64,000 nucleotides of DNA from Buttiauxella agrestis (GTDB lineage: Bacteria; Pseudomonadota; Gammaproteobacteria; Enterobacterales; Enterobacteriaceae). Location of the stretch: positions 894,763 through 958,762 of the forward strand of contig NZ_UIGI01000001.1 in assembly GCF_900446255.1 (NCBI RefSeq), written 5' to 3'. Positions 34,358-43,462 of the stretch are shown here, one piece after another. Below the pieces are notes generated by a model. That model made no database searches. It had not been told where the DNA came from and worked only from the letters and a program-made list of their open reading frames with translations. The translations under genes and the position numbers were made by a program. Numbering within the stretch: the first letter of the stretch is position 1; each line of letters begins with the position of its first letter.

Positions 34358-34576
34358 TTAACGTTCGATAATTTGCGAAACATCATCGCGGTTAATCTGC
34401 ATCTCGTTGCCTTGCTGATCGCGATAACTCACTAAACCCGTGTCATCATCGACCTGCGGTTTTCCGTCAGTCAGAATCATACGGCCATCTTTGGTTGCCA
34501 TCACGTAATCGCTGCTACAACCTGAAACCGCAAATGCCAGACCGACAGCGGAAATTAGAACTGCCCATTTTTTCAT
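34358..34576 (-). CDS. ygdR: Lipoprotein YgdR (DUF903)
   Basis: Small predicted outer-membrane lipoprotein of 72 residues. The signal ends in the lipobox VSGC, followed by [19 protein letters not shown]. The mature part is a small beta-rich domain. It is a paralogue of YgdI (62659-62886), sharing YVM.T.DGR, DGKPQ.D.DTG, and Q.NR.DV. I chose the second of two adjacent ATGs, as in E. coli. Function unknown. Confidence 0.92.
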   Translation of the reverse strand: MKKWAVLISAVGLAFAVSGCSSDYVMATKDGRMILTDGKPQVDDDTGLVSYRDQQGNEMQINRDDVSQIIER

Positions 34577-34702
34577 CATTATTCGCCTCGTGTGGTATGG
34601 AATGACATATATAGTCTAGTAATAACTCGACAAAGCGCAGAAGGTAAGCAGTAAATTCTTAAAAGAAACAGAGGGGAAGCGAGAGCGCCTCCCCTAAGAT
34701 GA

Positions 34703-35416
34703 TTAAAGCGGGTTCTTTTTGTTGCGGATAAGATTCAGTGTTTCTACGGCAATGGAGAAGAACATCGCAAAATAGATGTAGCCTTTCGGCACATGAATAT
34801 CGAAGCCTTCCAGAATCAGCGTAAAGCCAACCAGCAACAAGAATGACAGCGCCAGCATTTTCACCGAAGGGTGGCGTTCTACAAAATCACCAATCGATTT
34901 AGCAGCAAACATCATGACCATCACCGCAATCACAACCGCTGCCATCATAATAAACAGATGATCGGACAGGCCTACTGCGGTAATCACCGAGTCCAGGCTG
35001 AAAATAATATCCAGCAGCATGATTTGCACGATAGCGCCGAAGAAAGAGTGAACGTTTGTTTTTATGCTCTCTTCTTCACCTTCAATGGACTCGTGAATCT
35101 CTTTGCTCGCCTTCCAGATTAAGAACAACCCACCCAATGCCAAAATAAGATCGCGTGCCGAGAATTCATGGCCCATTACGGAAAACAGCGGGTGAATTAA
35201 GTGCGTCATCCAGGCGATAGACGCCAGCAAGACCAGACGCATTATCATCGCCGCGCCGAGCCCAAGACGGCGTGCTTTAGCCTGCTGCGCTTTAGGCAGC
35301 TTCGCCACCACAAGGGAGAGGAAGATGATATTGTCGATACCCAGTACGATTTCGAGAATCGTCAGAGTGCCCAGCGCCATCCACGCGTTAGGATCGGTAA
35401 CCCATGCAAACAACAT
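34703..35416 (-). CDS. ygdQ: TerC-family membrane protein YgdQ
   Basis: Integral membrane protein of 237 residues with about seven segments. It carries the TerC signatures EIVLGIDNIIFLSL (acidic intramembrane motif) and LLDIIFSLDSVITAVG. TerC-family members have been linked to metal ion efflux; the role of YgdQ is not established. It lies 75 bases downstream of mutH on the same strand, as in E. coli, and has its own spacer. Confidence 0.93.
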   Translation of the reverse strand: MLFAWVTDPNAWMALGTLTILEIVLGIDNIIFLSLVVAKLPKAQQAKARRLGLGAAMIMRLVLLASIAWMTHLIHPLFSVMGHEFSARDLILALGGLFLIWKASKEIHESIEGEEESIKTNVHSFFGAIVQIMLLDIIFSLDSVITAVGLSDHLFIMMAAVVIAVMVMMFAAKSIGDFVERHPSVKMLALSFLLLVGFTLILEGFDIHVPKGYIYFAMFFSIAVETLNLIRNKKNPL

Positions 35417-35491
35417 TAAAAAAATCCTGCCTGAAAATTTAAAACGCCAATTATAAACGCCAGCTTAGAACTGGGTGCAAGTTAAATGAAT

Positions 35492-36178
35492 CTACAACGA
35501 GAAATGATTAGCCAGCAAAGCGGCGGTAAAGTTCTTTTTCAGGTAAAAACCGCGAGGTAACGTCAGAATTGGTGCGCCATCTGCCCCGATGGCATCGGTT
35601 AGCGCCTTGCTGTTGGCCGCTTTTGGGCGCAACTGTAGCACTTCACCATGACGGGCCGTGATGCGTTCAACTTGCCCGAGCACAATCAAATCCATCAACT
35701 CTTCCCAATCCATGCGTAACTGTTGCTCTTCTTCTTCGGACGGCGCCCACAGCAATGGTGTGCCGATATGCCGCTCAGCCAGCGGAATTTGCCGTTCACC
35801 TTCGACAGGGATCCACAATACGCGTTTCAATTTGTGGCGCACATGGCTGGTTTCCCAAACCACTCCGGTGTTACCGGTGAGAGGCGCAACACAGACAAAC
35901 GTGGTTTCCAGCGGGCGACCAAACCTATCCACGGGGATAGTTTTAAGCTCAATCCCCAATGCGGCAAAATCTTGCTCAGGTTTGCTTCCGGCGCTGGCAC
36001 CCAGCCACAGTTCAAGCAACACCCCGATCCAACCTTTGTCGCGCTTAAGATCGTTTGGGATCGACAAGTTGGCCAAAGCCGCTAACTCACCCAGCGTAAA
36101 GCCGGCCAGCTTCTGGGCCTGGGCCAGTAAAATCTGTTCATTTTCTGGAGGGTTAAGTAATGGACGTAGAGCTTGCAT
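35492..36178 (-). CDS. mutH: DNA mismatch repair endonuclease MutH
   Basis: Nicks the unmethylated strand at hemimethylated GATC sites after activation by MutS-MutL. The 228 residues keep the catalytic DX6EXK motif with Asp70, Glu77 and Lys79, at exactly the E. coli numbering. [10 protein letters not shown] and the C-terminal [10 protein letters not shown] are also present. It is divergent from rppH across a 686-base gap. Confidence 0.96.
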   Translation of the reverse strand: MQALRPLLNPPENEQILLAQAQKLAGFTLGELAALANLSIPNDLKRDKGWIGVLLELWLGASAGSKPEQDFAALGIELKTIPVDRFGRPLETTFVCVAPLTGNTGVVWETSHVRHKLKRVLWIPVEGERQIPLAERHIGTPLLWAPSEEEEQQLRMDWEELMDLIVLGQVERITARHGEVLQLRPKAANSKALTDAIGADGAPILTLPRGFYLKKNFTAALLANHFSL

Positions 36179-36371
36179 TGTGCCTGGCTGTTGATCGGTT
36201 AAAAAATAAGCGTGGTTTACCCACAGTGTGGAAATAGTTTAGCGTGTCGGGGATAAGAATGACAATCTACTGATTTTGAATCATTTTTATCGATTAAAAT
36301 TGTCATATCTGAATCCTGCAAAAACCTTTTCCCATTCTGGTCACCGGGAATGAACAGGATCTTACACCGGG

Positions 36372-36380
36372 TTATCCACA
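36372..36380 (+). promoter_or_regulatory. DnaA box, perfect (TTATCCACA)
   Basis: Consensus high-affinity DnaA site in the mutH-rppH gap. One-mismatch relatives are at 36688-36696 (ATATCCACA) and near 36219 (TTACCCACA). I recall that an E. coli genome survey listed a strong DnaA-binding region near mutH, but could not check it. Confidence 0.75.
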
Positions 36381-36490
36381 GAAAAATGGGATAACTGGTA
36401 AAAAAGCTCACTACTGGTTCGATTTACAGCCTTGACTGGGGGGTAAAACCCATTTTTTCACCAGATTGTGACTAACTTGTTGGCACATTC

Positions 36491-36499
36491 TGTGGATAA
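36491..36499 (-). promoter_or_regulatory. DnaA box, perfect, opposite strand
   Basis: TGTGGATAA is the exact complement of TTATCCACA, 110 bases from the first box and inverted to it. The gap (36179-36864) is AT-rich and contains no credible gene; the rest is probably the mutH and rppH promoters. Confidence 0.75.
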
Positions 36500-36864
36500 A
36501 AACGTCATTGGTCGATCTTTCATCAATGGAAGATCTTCATATGTGATGATCATCACACTACTGGGCTGTGAGAGAATTAATGTTTGTTTATTTAATTGAA
36601 ATTAATGAATATTTTATTTGTGCTTTGAAAGCGTATTTTAGAGTTATCCTAAGTTGTCCCGAGAGTATTAGGTAGTTCTTCACAGTTATATCCACAGAAA
36701 AAGTGAATAAACTGCCGGTTCCAAATCTACTAATGTTTATAACTCGGTCAAATTTTGTGAGTTATTCAAATGTTATTCCTTCAGGCAACCGTTACACAGT
36801 GGTTTACCGTCTAGCGCTTGTATGAAACAATCGCCCTAATCTAAGTTTGTTTTGAGGTAGTCCG

Positions 36865-37395
36865 GTGATCGATGATGATGGCTACCGCCCGAATGTTGGT
36901 ATCGTAATCTGTAATCGGCAGGGTCAAGTGATGTGGGCCAGGCGTTTTGGTCAACATTCCTGGCAGTTTCCGCAAGGTGGCATCAATCCTGGCGAATCCC
37001 CGGAACAGGCAATGTACCGGGAACTTTTCGAGGAAGTGGGGTTACAGCGAAAAGATGTCCGAATACTCGCCTCGACCCGAAACTGGTTACGTTACAAGTT
37101 ACCTAAACGTTTGGTGCGTTGGGACACAAAGCCGGTTTGTATCGGCCAGAAACAAAAATGGTTTCTCTTGCAGTTGATCAGCAGCGATAACGATATCAAT
37201 ATGCAAACCAGCAGTACCCCAGAGTTTGATGGCTGGCGCTGGGTCAGCTATTGGTATCCTGTTCGTCAGGTCGTCTCGTTTAAACGCGATGTGTATCGTC
37301 GGGTGATGAAAGAGTTTGCAAGCGTCGTAATGCCGCTACAGGAAGTTACGCCACCACGTAATAACGCGCCTGCATGGCGACGTAAAAGAGGTTAA
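36865..37395 (+). CDS. rppH: RNA pyrophosphohydrolase RppH
   Basis: Removes pyrophosphate from mRNA 5' ends, opening them to RNase E decay. The 176-residue Nudix enzyme contains the Nudix box GX5EX7REX2EEXG from [22 protein letters not shown]. It has the RppH N terminus [17 protein letters not shown] and a basic tail. The start is GTG, as in E. coli. ptsP begins 12 bases after the stop, so the two are cotranscribed. Confidence 0.96.
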   Translation: MIDDDGYRPNVGIVICNRQGQVMWARRFGQHSWQFPQGGINPGESPEQAMYRELFEEVGLQRKDVRILASTRNWLRYKLPKRLVRWDTKPVCIGQKQKWFLLQLISSDNDINMQTSSTPEFDGWRWVSYWYPVRQVVSFKRDVYRRVMKEFASVVMPLQEVTPPRNNAPAWRRKRG

Positions 37396-37407
37396 TTCAC
37401 GCGAAAA

Positions 37408-39654
37408 ATGCTCACCCGTTTGCGAGAAATAGTCGAGAAGGTTGCCAGCGCCCCGCGCCTCAATGAGGCGCTGGATATTCTGGTTACAGATATCTGCCTT
37501 GCGATGGACACCGAGGTATGCTCGGTTTATCTCGCAGATCATGACCGGCGTTGTTTTTACCTGATGGCGACGCGTGGCCTTAAAAAGCCGCGCGGTCGAA
37601 CCATTACCCTCGCATTTGATGAAGGCATTGTCGGGCTGGTAGGGCGCCTCGCAGAGCCGATAAACCTTGCCGATGCGCAAAAACACCCAAGTTTTAAATA
37701 TGTTCCCGCTGTAAAAGAGGAGCGTTTCCGCGCGTTTCTCGGGGTTCCTATTATTCAGCGACGCCAGTTATTAGGCGTGCTGGTGGTTCAACAGCGTGAG
37801 CATCGTCAATACGATGAAAGCGAGGAGTCCTTCCTCGTCACACTCGCCACTCAAATGGCAGCCATTCTTTCTCAATCACAGCTAGCCGCGTTGTTTGGCC
37901 AATATCGCCAGACGCGAATTCGAGCATTGCCTGCATCGCCAGGTGTGGCGATTGCCGAAGGCTGGATGGACTCAACGCTTCCGTTAATGGAGCAGGTATC
38001 TGAAGCGTCAACGCTTGATACCATACTCGAGCGTGAGCGCCTGACCGCTGCCCTTGAAGAGGCTTCCAATGAGTTTCGTCGCTACAGCAAACGCTTTGCG
38101 GCGGGAGCGCAGAAAGAAACGGCAGCAATTTTTGACCTCTATTCACACCTGTTAACCGATGCCCGCCTTCGCCGTGAATTATTCGACGAAGTCGATAAAG
38201 GCTCGGTTGCAGAATGGGCGGTTAAAAAAGTCATCGAAAAGTTTGCGGAACAGTTCGCAAGTTTAAGTGACAGCTACCTGAAAGAACGAGCGGGCGATTT
38301 GCGCACGCTCGGTCAGCGTTTGTTATTCCATCTCGATGACACCATTCAAAGTCCCAATACCTGGCCTGAACGTTTTGTATTGGTGGCGGACGAGTTATCC
38401 GCAACGACACTTGCCGAACTTCCGCAAAATCGCCTTGTTGGGGTGGTGGTGCGCGATGGTGCGGCAAACTCCCATGCTGCAATTATGGTGCGGGCGCTCG
38501 GCATTCCAACCGTTATGGGCGCTGATATTCAACCTTCAGTGCTGCATCGTCGCACATTGGTTGTCGATGGTTATCGGGGTGAACTGCTCGTTGACCCGGA
38601 AACGGTGTTGTTGCAGGAATACCAGCGTCTCATCACCGAAGAGAACGAACTGACTCGTCTGGTTGAAGACGACGTTGATAGCCCTGCCGCACTGAAAAGC
38701 GGCGAGCGCGTCCAGGTCATGCTGAATGCGGGTCTTAGCCCGGAGCATGAGCAGCAACTTGGCGGCCGTATCGATGGAATTGGTCTGTATCGCACCGAAA
38801 TTCCATTTATGCTGCAAAGTGGTTTTCCGTCAGAAGAAGAACAGGTCGCCCAGTATCAGGGCATGTTGCAGATGTTTAACGAAAAACCGGTCACGCTGCG
38901 AACGCTTGATGTCGGTGCCGATAAACAATTGCCGTACATGCCTATCAGTGAAGAAAACCCGTGTCTGGGCTGGCGAGGCATTCGCATCACGCTGGACCAA
39001 CCGGAGATTTTCCTGGTGCAAGTGCGCGCCATGCTGCGTGCCAACGCGGCGACCGGCAACCTGAGCATTCTTCTGCCGATGATCACCAGCATTGACGAAA
39101 TTGATGAAGCGCGTCGCTTGATTGACCGTGCGGGGCGTGAAGTGGAAGAGGTGCTCGGTTACGAACTGCCTAAACCGCGTATTGGTGTGATGGTTGAAGT
39201 CCCTTCCATGGTCTTTATGCTGGGGCATCTTGCCAGCCGCGTTGATTTCATCTCGGTTGGCACCAATGACCTTACGCAATATTTGCTGGCAGTTGATCGT
39301 AATAACACTCGGGTGGCGAGCCTGTACGATAGTCTGCATCCGGCAATGCTTCGAGCGTTGAACCATATTGCCAAAGAAGCGGAACGTAACGGGATCGATC
39401 TTTGTTTATGTGGCGAAATGGCAGGTGACCCAATGTGTGTGGCACTGCTGGTTGGCATGGGCTATCGCCATTTATCGATGAACGGCCGTTCGGTGGCTCG
39501 CGTCAAATATCTGTTGCGCCACATTAGCCTCGAAGAAGCACAACTTCTCGCCCAGCGCAGCCTTGAGGCGCAGCTTGCGACAGAAGTGCGCCATCAGGTC
39601 GCGTCCTTCATGGAACGTCGAGGCATGGGTGGTTTGATTCGCGGCGGGCGCTAG
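37408..39654 (+). CDS. ptsP: Nitrogen-PTS enzyme I, PtsP (EI-Ntr)
   Basis: Phosphotransferase that takes phosphate from PEP and passes it to NPr (PtsO), in a regulatory, non-transporting PTS. The 748 residues consist of an N-terminal GAF domain (about 1-165; DTEVCSVYLAD, AFLGVPIIQRRQLLGVLVVQ), a phospho-His domain with GAANSHAAIMVRAL, and a PEP-binding TIM barrel (GIGLYRTEIPFM, VEVPSMVF, SVGTNDLTQY, CGEMAGDP). It is downstream of rppH, as in E. coli. Confidence 0.96.
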   Translation: MLTRLREIVEKVASAPRLNEALDILVTDICLAMDTEVCSVYLADHDRRCFYLMATRGLKKPRGRTITLAFDEGIVGLVGRLAEPINLADAQKHPSFKYVPAVKEERFRAFLGVPIIQRRQLLGVLVVQQREHRQYDESEESFLVTLATQMAAILSQSQLAALFGQYRQTRIRALPASPGVAIAEGWMDSTLPLMEQVSEASTLDTILERERLTAALEEASNEFRRYSKRFAAGAQKETAAIFDLYSHLLTDARLRRELFDEVDKGSVAEWAVKKVIEKFAEQFASLSDSYLKERAGDLRTLGQRLLFHLDDTIQSPNTWPERFVLVADELSATTLAELPQNRLVGVVVRDGAANSHAAIMVRALGIPTVMGADIQPSVLHRRTLVVDGYRGELLVDPETVLLQEYQRLITEENELTRLVEDDVDSPAALKSGERVQVMLNAGLSPEHEQQLGGRIDGIGLYRTEIPFMLQSGFPSEEEQVAQYQGMLQMFNEKPVTLRTLDVGADKQLPYMPISEENPCLGWRGIRITLDQPEIFLVQVRAMLRANAATGNLSILLPMITSIDEIDEARRLIDRAGREVEEVLGYELPKPRIGVMVEVPSMVFMLGHLASRVDFISVGTNDLTQYLLAVDRNNTRVASLYDSLHPAMLRALNHIAKEAERNGIDLCLCGEMAGDPMCVALLVGMGYRHLSMNGRSVARVKYLLRHISLEEAQLLAQRSLEAQLATEVRHQVASFMERRGMGGLIRGGR

Positions 39655-39703
39655 GCGCCTGGCCCATTAGGCATTACACATCTTTTACAAGATCCTCGAC
39701 TTA

Positions 39704-39815
39704 ACCCTAAAGCCCTTTGTGCTATGATCCGCTCCCTTCGGAGCGCATCTGCATAGATGCGTACTTGCAACTCATCGTCTATTTTCGATGGGGTAACAAT
39801 GGTTTGTGGTGACAG
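39704..39815 (+). promoter_or_regulatory. Promoter and structured leader of lgt-thyA
   Basis: An extended -10 (TGCTATGAT, 39720-39728) lies 16 bases after TTAACC, a weak -35. The roughly 85-base leader has three successive small stems: GCTCC/GGAGC (39731-39744), GCATC/GATGC (39745-39760) and CATCG/CGATG (39775-39791). The last is followed by GGGGTAACAATGG near the lgt ribosome site. The function of the stems is unknown. Confidence 0.55.
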
Positions 39816-40691
39816 ATGAATAGTGGCTATCTGCATTTCCCTGAATTTGACCCGGTGATTTTCTCCATCGGGCCAGTCTCTTTGCACTGGTATGGTGTGA
39901 TGTACCTGGTCGGCTTCGTATTCGCCATGTGGCTTGCGGGTCGTCGTGCTAATAAGCCTGGCAGCGGCTGGACGAAAAACGAAGTCGAAAACCTACTATA
40001 TGCGGGCTTCCTTGGGGTATTCCTCGGTGGGCGTCTTGGTTATGTCTTCTTCTACAATCTGCCATCTTTCCTGGCCGATCCACTCTACCTGTTTAAAGTG
40101 TGGGACGGCGGCATGTCCTTCCACGGCGGCCTGGTCGGTGTCATTTGCGTAATGATATGGTTTGCGCGCCGCACCCATCGTTCCTTCTTCCAGGTTTCTG
40201 ATTTCATCGCGCCACTGATTCCATTTGGCCTGGGCGCGGGTCGCCTTGGTAACTTTATCAATGGCGAGCTATGGGGTCGTGTTGACCCGAACTTCCAGTG
40301 GGCGATGCTGTTCCCAGGTTCCCGCAGCGAAGATATCGGTCTGCTGGCGACTCACCCTGAATGGCAGTCGCTCTTTAACACCTACGGTGTTTTGCCGCGC
40401 CACCCATCTCAGTTGTATGAAATGGTTCTGGAAGGCATCGTGCTGTTCATCATCCTGAATCTGTTTATCCGTAAACCACGTCCGATGGGGTCTGTATCTG
40501 GCCTGTTCCTGATTGGGTATGGTGCATTCCGTATCATCGTCGAATTCTTCCGCCAGCCAGATGCGCAGTTTACCGGTGAGTGGGTGCAGTACATCAGCAT
40601 GGGGCAAATCCTTTCGATTCCGATGATTGTCGCTGGTGTGGCAATGATGGTTTGGGCATATCGCCGTCGCCCACAGCAACAGCTTTCGTGA
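39816..40691 (+). CDS. lgt: Prolipoprotein diacylglyceryl transferase Lgt
   Basis: Inner-membrane enzyme that adds diacylglycerol from phosphatidylglycerol to the lipobox cysteine, the first step of lipoprotein maturation. It serves, for example, YgdR, YgdI and MltA in this window. The 291 residues form seven membrane segments with the Lgt signature [16 protein letters not shown], and [11 protein letters not shown] and GGMSFHGGL. thyA starts six bases after its stop. Confidence 0.97.
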   Translation: MNSGYLHFPEFDPVIFSIGPVSLHWYGVMYLVGFVFAMWLAGRRANKPGSGWTKNEVENLLYAGFLGVFLGGRLGYVFFYNLPSFLADPLYLFKVWDGGMSFHGGLVGVICVMIWFARRTHRSFFQVSDFIAPLIPFGLGAGRLGNFINGELWGRVDPNFQWAMLFPGSRSEDIGLLATHPEWQSLFNTYGVLPRHPSQLYEMVLEGIVLFIILNLFIRKPRPMGSVSGLFLIGYGAFRIIVEFFRQPDAQFTGEWVQYISMGQILSIPMIVAGVAMMVWAYRRRPQQQLS

Positions 40692-40697
40692 GGAAAT

Positions 40698-41492
40698 ATG
40701 AAACAGTATCTTGATTTGATGAAACATGTGCTGGAAAACGGCACGCCAAAAGATGACCGTACCGGTACCGGCACATTGTCGATTTTCGGTCATCAGATGC
40801 GCTTCAATCTGCAAGATGGCTTCCCACTGGTTACCACCAAACGTTGCCATTTACGTTCCATCATTCATGAACTGCTGTGGTTCCTGAAAGGTGAGACTAA
40901 CGTTGCTTATCTGCATGAAAATAATGTCTCCATATGGGACGAATGGGCGGATGAAAACGGCGATTTAGGGCCAGTGTACGGCAAACAGTGGCGCTCATGG
41001 GCAACACCTGATGGCCGCTATATTGACCAGCTGACCACCGTAATTAACCAACTGAAAAACGATCCCGACTCGCGTCGTATAATTGTTTCGGCGTGGAACG
41101 TGGGTGAGCTGGATAAAATGGCATTGGCTCCTTGCCATGCGTTTTTCCAGTTCTACGTGGCGGATGGCAAGCTTTCCTGCCAGCTTTACCAGCGTTCATG
41201 CGATATCTTCCTCGGCCTGCCATTTAACATCGCCAGCTACGCTTTACTGGTGCATATGATGGCGCAGCAATGCGAGCTGGAAGTGGGTGATTTTGTCTGG
41301 ACAGGTGGTGATACCCACTTGTACAGCAACCACCTTGAGCAGACTCGTTTGCAATTAACGCGTGAGCCGCGCGCATTGCCGAAGCTAGTAATCAAGCGCA
41401 AACCAGCATCACTGTTTGATTACAATTTCGAAGATTTTGAAATTGAGGGTTACGATCCTCATCCTGCAATCAAAGCTCCAGTCGCTATCTAA
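40698..41492 (+). CDS. thyA: Thymidylate synthase ThyA
   Basis: Methylates dUMP to dTMP with methylene-tetrahydrofolate. It is the standard 264 residues. Catalytic Cys146 is in [27 protein letters not shown] (dUMP and folate contacts) and the C-terminal APVAI complete the active site. The start follows GAGGAAAT. Operon with lgt; a terminator follows. Confidence 0.98.
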   Translation: MKQYLDLMKHVLENGTPKDDRTGTGTLSIFGHQMRFNLQDGFPLVTTKRCHLRSIIHELLWFLKGETNVAYLHENNVSIWDEWADENGDLGPVYGKQWRSWATPDGRYIDQLTTVINQLKNDPDSRRIIVSAWNVGELDKMALAPCHAFFQFYVADGKLSCQLYQRSCDIFLGLPFNIASYALLVHMMAQQCELEVGDFVWTGGDTHLYSNHLEQTRLQLTREPRALPKLVIKRKPASLFDYNFEDFEIEGYDPHPAIKAPVAI

Positions 41493-41510
41493 CGGTTAAT
41501 AACCTGCCAT

Positions 41511-41541
41511 AACCGGTGCCCTATGTGCGCCGGTTTTTTTT
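41511..41541 (+). terminator. Terminator after thyA
   Basis: The stem AACCGG-t-GC/GC-g-CCGGTT with a CCTATGT loop ends in T8. It separates lgt-thyA from the ppd operon. Confidence 0.9.
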
Positions 41542-41676
41542 GCCTCTCTTCCGGCTTTGCGAGCCTGTTTCCAGCACTTCTGCAATTTTACGCAACAGTA
41601 AAACTTCCCTTCGAGAAGCCTCGAGAAACGAGATATTGCTTCTGGCGCGGAATTTCGCAGCTGGCACACTCCCGCC

Positions 41677-42150
41677 ATGAAAACAAAACAGTCTGGCTTC
41701 AGCCTGATAGAAATGATGGTCGTCATGGTGATTGTCGCAATGCTCAGTGCTGGCGGTGTCTACGGCTGGCAACAATGGCAGCAACAGCAGCGCTTGCGGA
41801 TAACGACTCAGCAGATTCGTCATTTACTTGAGCAGTTACGCGCCGATGCAAACTGGAATAATCGCGACCATTTGCTTGCGGTGAAGCGCTCAGGAAACTC
41901 GTGGTGTCTGGCAAGCAAACTGATTGCAGAGGGCGGCTGTAACGCCAGTCATCGCTGGTCATTGCTTCAACCATTTGCTGATGTCGATATTACAGATTCC
42001 ACGTCTGGAATGGGGTTTTACGGGCTTAGGGACACAGCGTGGCCGGGTCATATCACGCTACAAAGCTCTGCCGGAAAGTGGCGCGTTATTCTTTCAACTC
42101 AGGGAAGAATTCGCGTCTGCGAAGTTAAAGGGAGCAACAAATGCAGCTAA
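41677..42150 (+). CDS. ppdA: Prepilin peptidase-dependent protein PpdA
   Basis: Type IV-like minor pseudopilin of 157 residues. The N terminus KTKQSG-FSLIEMMVVMVIV has the prepilin peptidase site (G-F, Glu at +5) and a hydrophobic helix. The rest is a small globular domain with cysteines. It is the first gene of a pseudopilin operon overlapping ppdB by ten bases. By analogy with other minor pilins it may prime filament assembly; in E. coli the role is poorly defined. Confidence 0.92.
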   Translation: MKTKQSGFSLIEMMVVMVIVAMLSAGGVYGWQQWQQQQRLRITTQQIRHLLEQLRADANWNNRDHLLAVKRSGNSWCLASKLIAEGGCNASHRWSLLQPFADVDITDSTSGMGFYGLRDTAWPGHITLQSSAGKWRVILSTQGRIRVCEVKGSNKCS

Positions 42151-42701
42151 ACCAACAGGGCTTCACAATACTTGAAACGCTTATTGCCATGGCCTTGAGC
42201 AGTCTTGTTCTGCTGGGGGCCGGGAGGCTATTTCCAGTGCTCCAGCAGGCGGTATTGCTACAGTATCAGAAAGAGACACTGCAAGAATCGCTCTGGCAAC
42301 TGGCATTTAGTGTAGGCAAACAGCTACAACGCGCGGGCTATTGCCATGGAAGTTGCCAGGGTGAGGGGCTGGTTGTACGTAAAGAGGGCGAGTGTGTCTT
42401 GTTGCAATGGGACAATAACAGCAACGGACGCTGGGAACCGTCTGGCCATAATGAAACTGAATTAACCGGTTTTAGACTTAATGGCAACAACCTGGAAGCT
42501 TTGCGCGGCGCTTCCAGTTGTGAAGGCAATGGTTGGGAGAAAATCTCCGATCCTGCCTCAATGATGATAGAAAAATTCTCTGTTACCCGTCTGGCTCGCC
42601 ACTCACTGCCACCGTTGCTAGTTATCGAGTTGGTTGCCGCTTTTAAAAAAGAGCAAAGCCCTGTGTCTTTGCGCCATATCGTCGTCGGTTATAACCTGTG
42701 A
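42141..42701 (+). CDS. ppdB: Prepilin peptidase-dependent protein PpdB
   Basis: Minor pseudopilin of 186 residues with the processing motif NQQG-FTILETLIAMALSSL and a Cys-containing globular domain (YCHGSCQGEG, SSCEGNGW). It resembles PilW/GspJ-type minor pilins in length and position. It overlaps ppdA by ten bases and ygdB by four (GTGA). Confidence 0.9.
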   Translation: MQLNQQGFTILETLIAMALSSLVLLGAGRLFPVLQQAVLLQYQKETLQESLWQLAFSVGKQLQRAGYCHGSCQGEGLVVRKEGECVLLQWDNNSNGRWEPSGHNETELTGFRLNGNNLEALRGASSCEGNGWEKISDPASMMIEKFSVTRLARHSLPPLLVIELVAAFKKEQSPVSLRHIVVGYNL

Positions 42702-43129
42702 ATGGGCAACCAGAGAGAGGTAACGCGACCCTGGGGTTTGTGCTGCTGTTGTTTGCTTTGGGAATATTGATGCTGAGCGGGTTGCAGCAGCAGCTAAATC
42801 AACAGTGCTACCTGGTCGCCAGCGAAATTGGGTTTCTAAAACAATATGCTGCCGCTGTGTCAGCACAGGCCTGGGGTAGTCAGCTATCCTGGACGTCGAC
42901 ACCAACCTGGCAGTGCCAGCAGCAGTCAGAGCAGGGCTGGAATGCTTGCATACTAACTGTGGGGAAAAATGAATTTCTGATGGCGGCTTACGGGAATTTT
43001 CCGGGGCAACAATCACCAGTAACTCTTTGGCTGTGGGGCCAGCTTGATAACTCACGTTGGATATCAACTCCCCATGGCTGGCTCGACTTTTGCCCGTTAA
43101 CGGATGCTTCCCGATGCCAGTTACCTTAA
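42698..43129 (+). CDS. ygdB: YgdB, minor pseudopilin-operon protein
   Basis: 143 residues beginning at a GTG that overlaps the ppdB stop. It has a short basic N terminus, a hydrophobic segment (LGFVLLLFALGILMLSGL) and a C terminus WLDFCPLTDASRCQLP that matches E. coli YgdB closely. It lacks a canonical G-FxxxE site, as PilX/GspK-like components can. Its 3' end overlaps ppdC by 16 bases. Confidence 0.85.
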   Translation: MNGQPERGNATLGFVLLLFALGILMLSGLQQQLNQQCYLVASEIGFLKQYAAAVSAQAWGSQLSWTSTPTWQCQQQSEQGWNACILTVGKNEFLMAAYGNFPGQQSPVTLWLWGQLDNSRWISTPHGWLDFCPLTDASRCQLP

Positions 43130-43455
43130 TAAAAACTAGAGAGCGCGGCTTTAGTCTGATTGAGGTGCTGTGTGCTATGGCGCTGTTTTCGGTCGTTATG
43201 CTGGCATTAATGGGCTACCACCGGGTTCTCCAGCAGGGTTTTCAGTCGCAATGGCAATTCCGTCAGCTCTGGCGCTTAGCTGTAGAAATGGGGGAACCTG
43301 GATCGCCTCTGCCCACAAATGAATGGAGAGTCAGCCAGCAGCAGACATCGACGGCAGGATGTGTCAGCATCAATGTTATTATTACCAGCCCTGTCGGGCG
43401 TACCGGGCAGTTGTCGCGGTTGCATTGTTCGCAGAAAGAGAAAAGTCAGGAGTAG
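43114..43455 (+). CDS. ppdC: Prepilin peptidase-dependent protein PpdC
   Basis: 113-residue minor pseudopilin with the signal KTRERG-FSLIEVLCAMALFSV and a C-terminal AGCVSINVII...LHC domain. I start at the ATG at 43114 (MPVTLIKTRERG). An in-frame ATG at 43057 would add 19 unrelated residues inside ygdB. recC follows eight bases after the stop. Confidence 0.88.
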   Translation: MPVTLIKTRERGFSLIEVLCAMALFSVVMLALMGYHRVLQQGFQSQWQFRQLWRLAVEMGEPGSPLPTNEWRVSQQQTSTAGCVSINVIITSPVGRTGQLSRLHCSQKEKSQE

Positions 43456-43462
43456 CGTTTCT

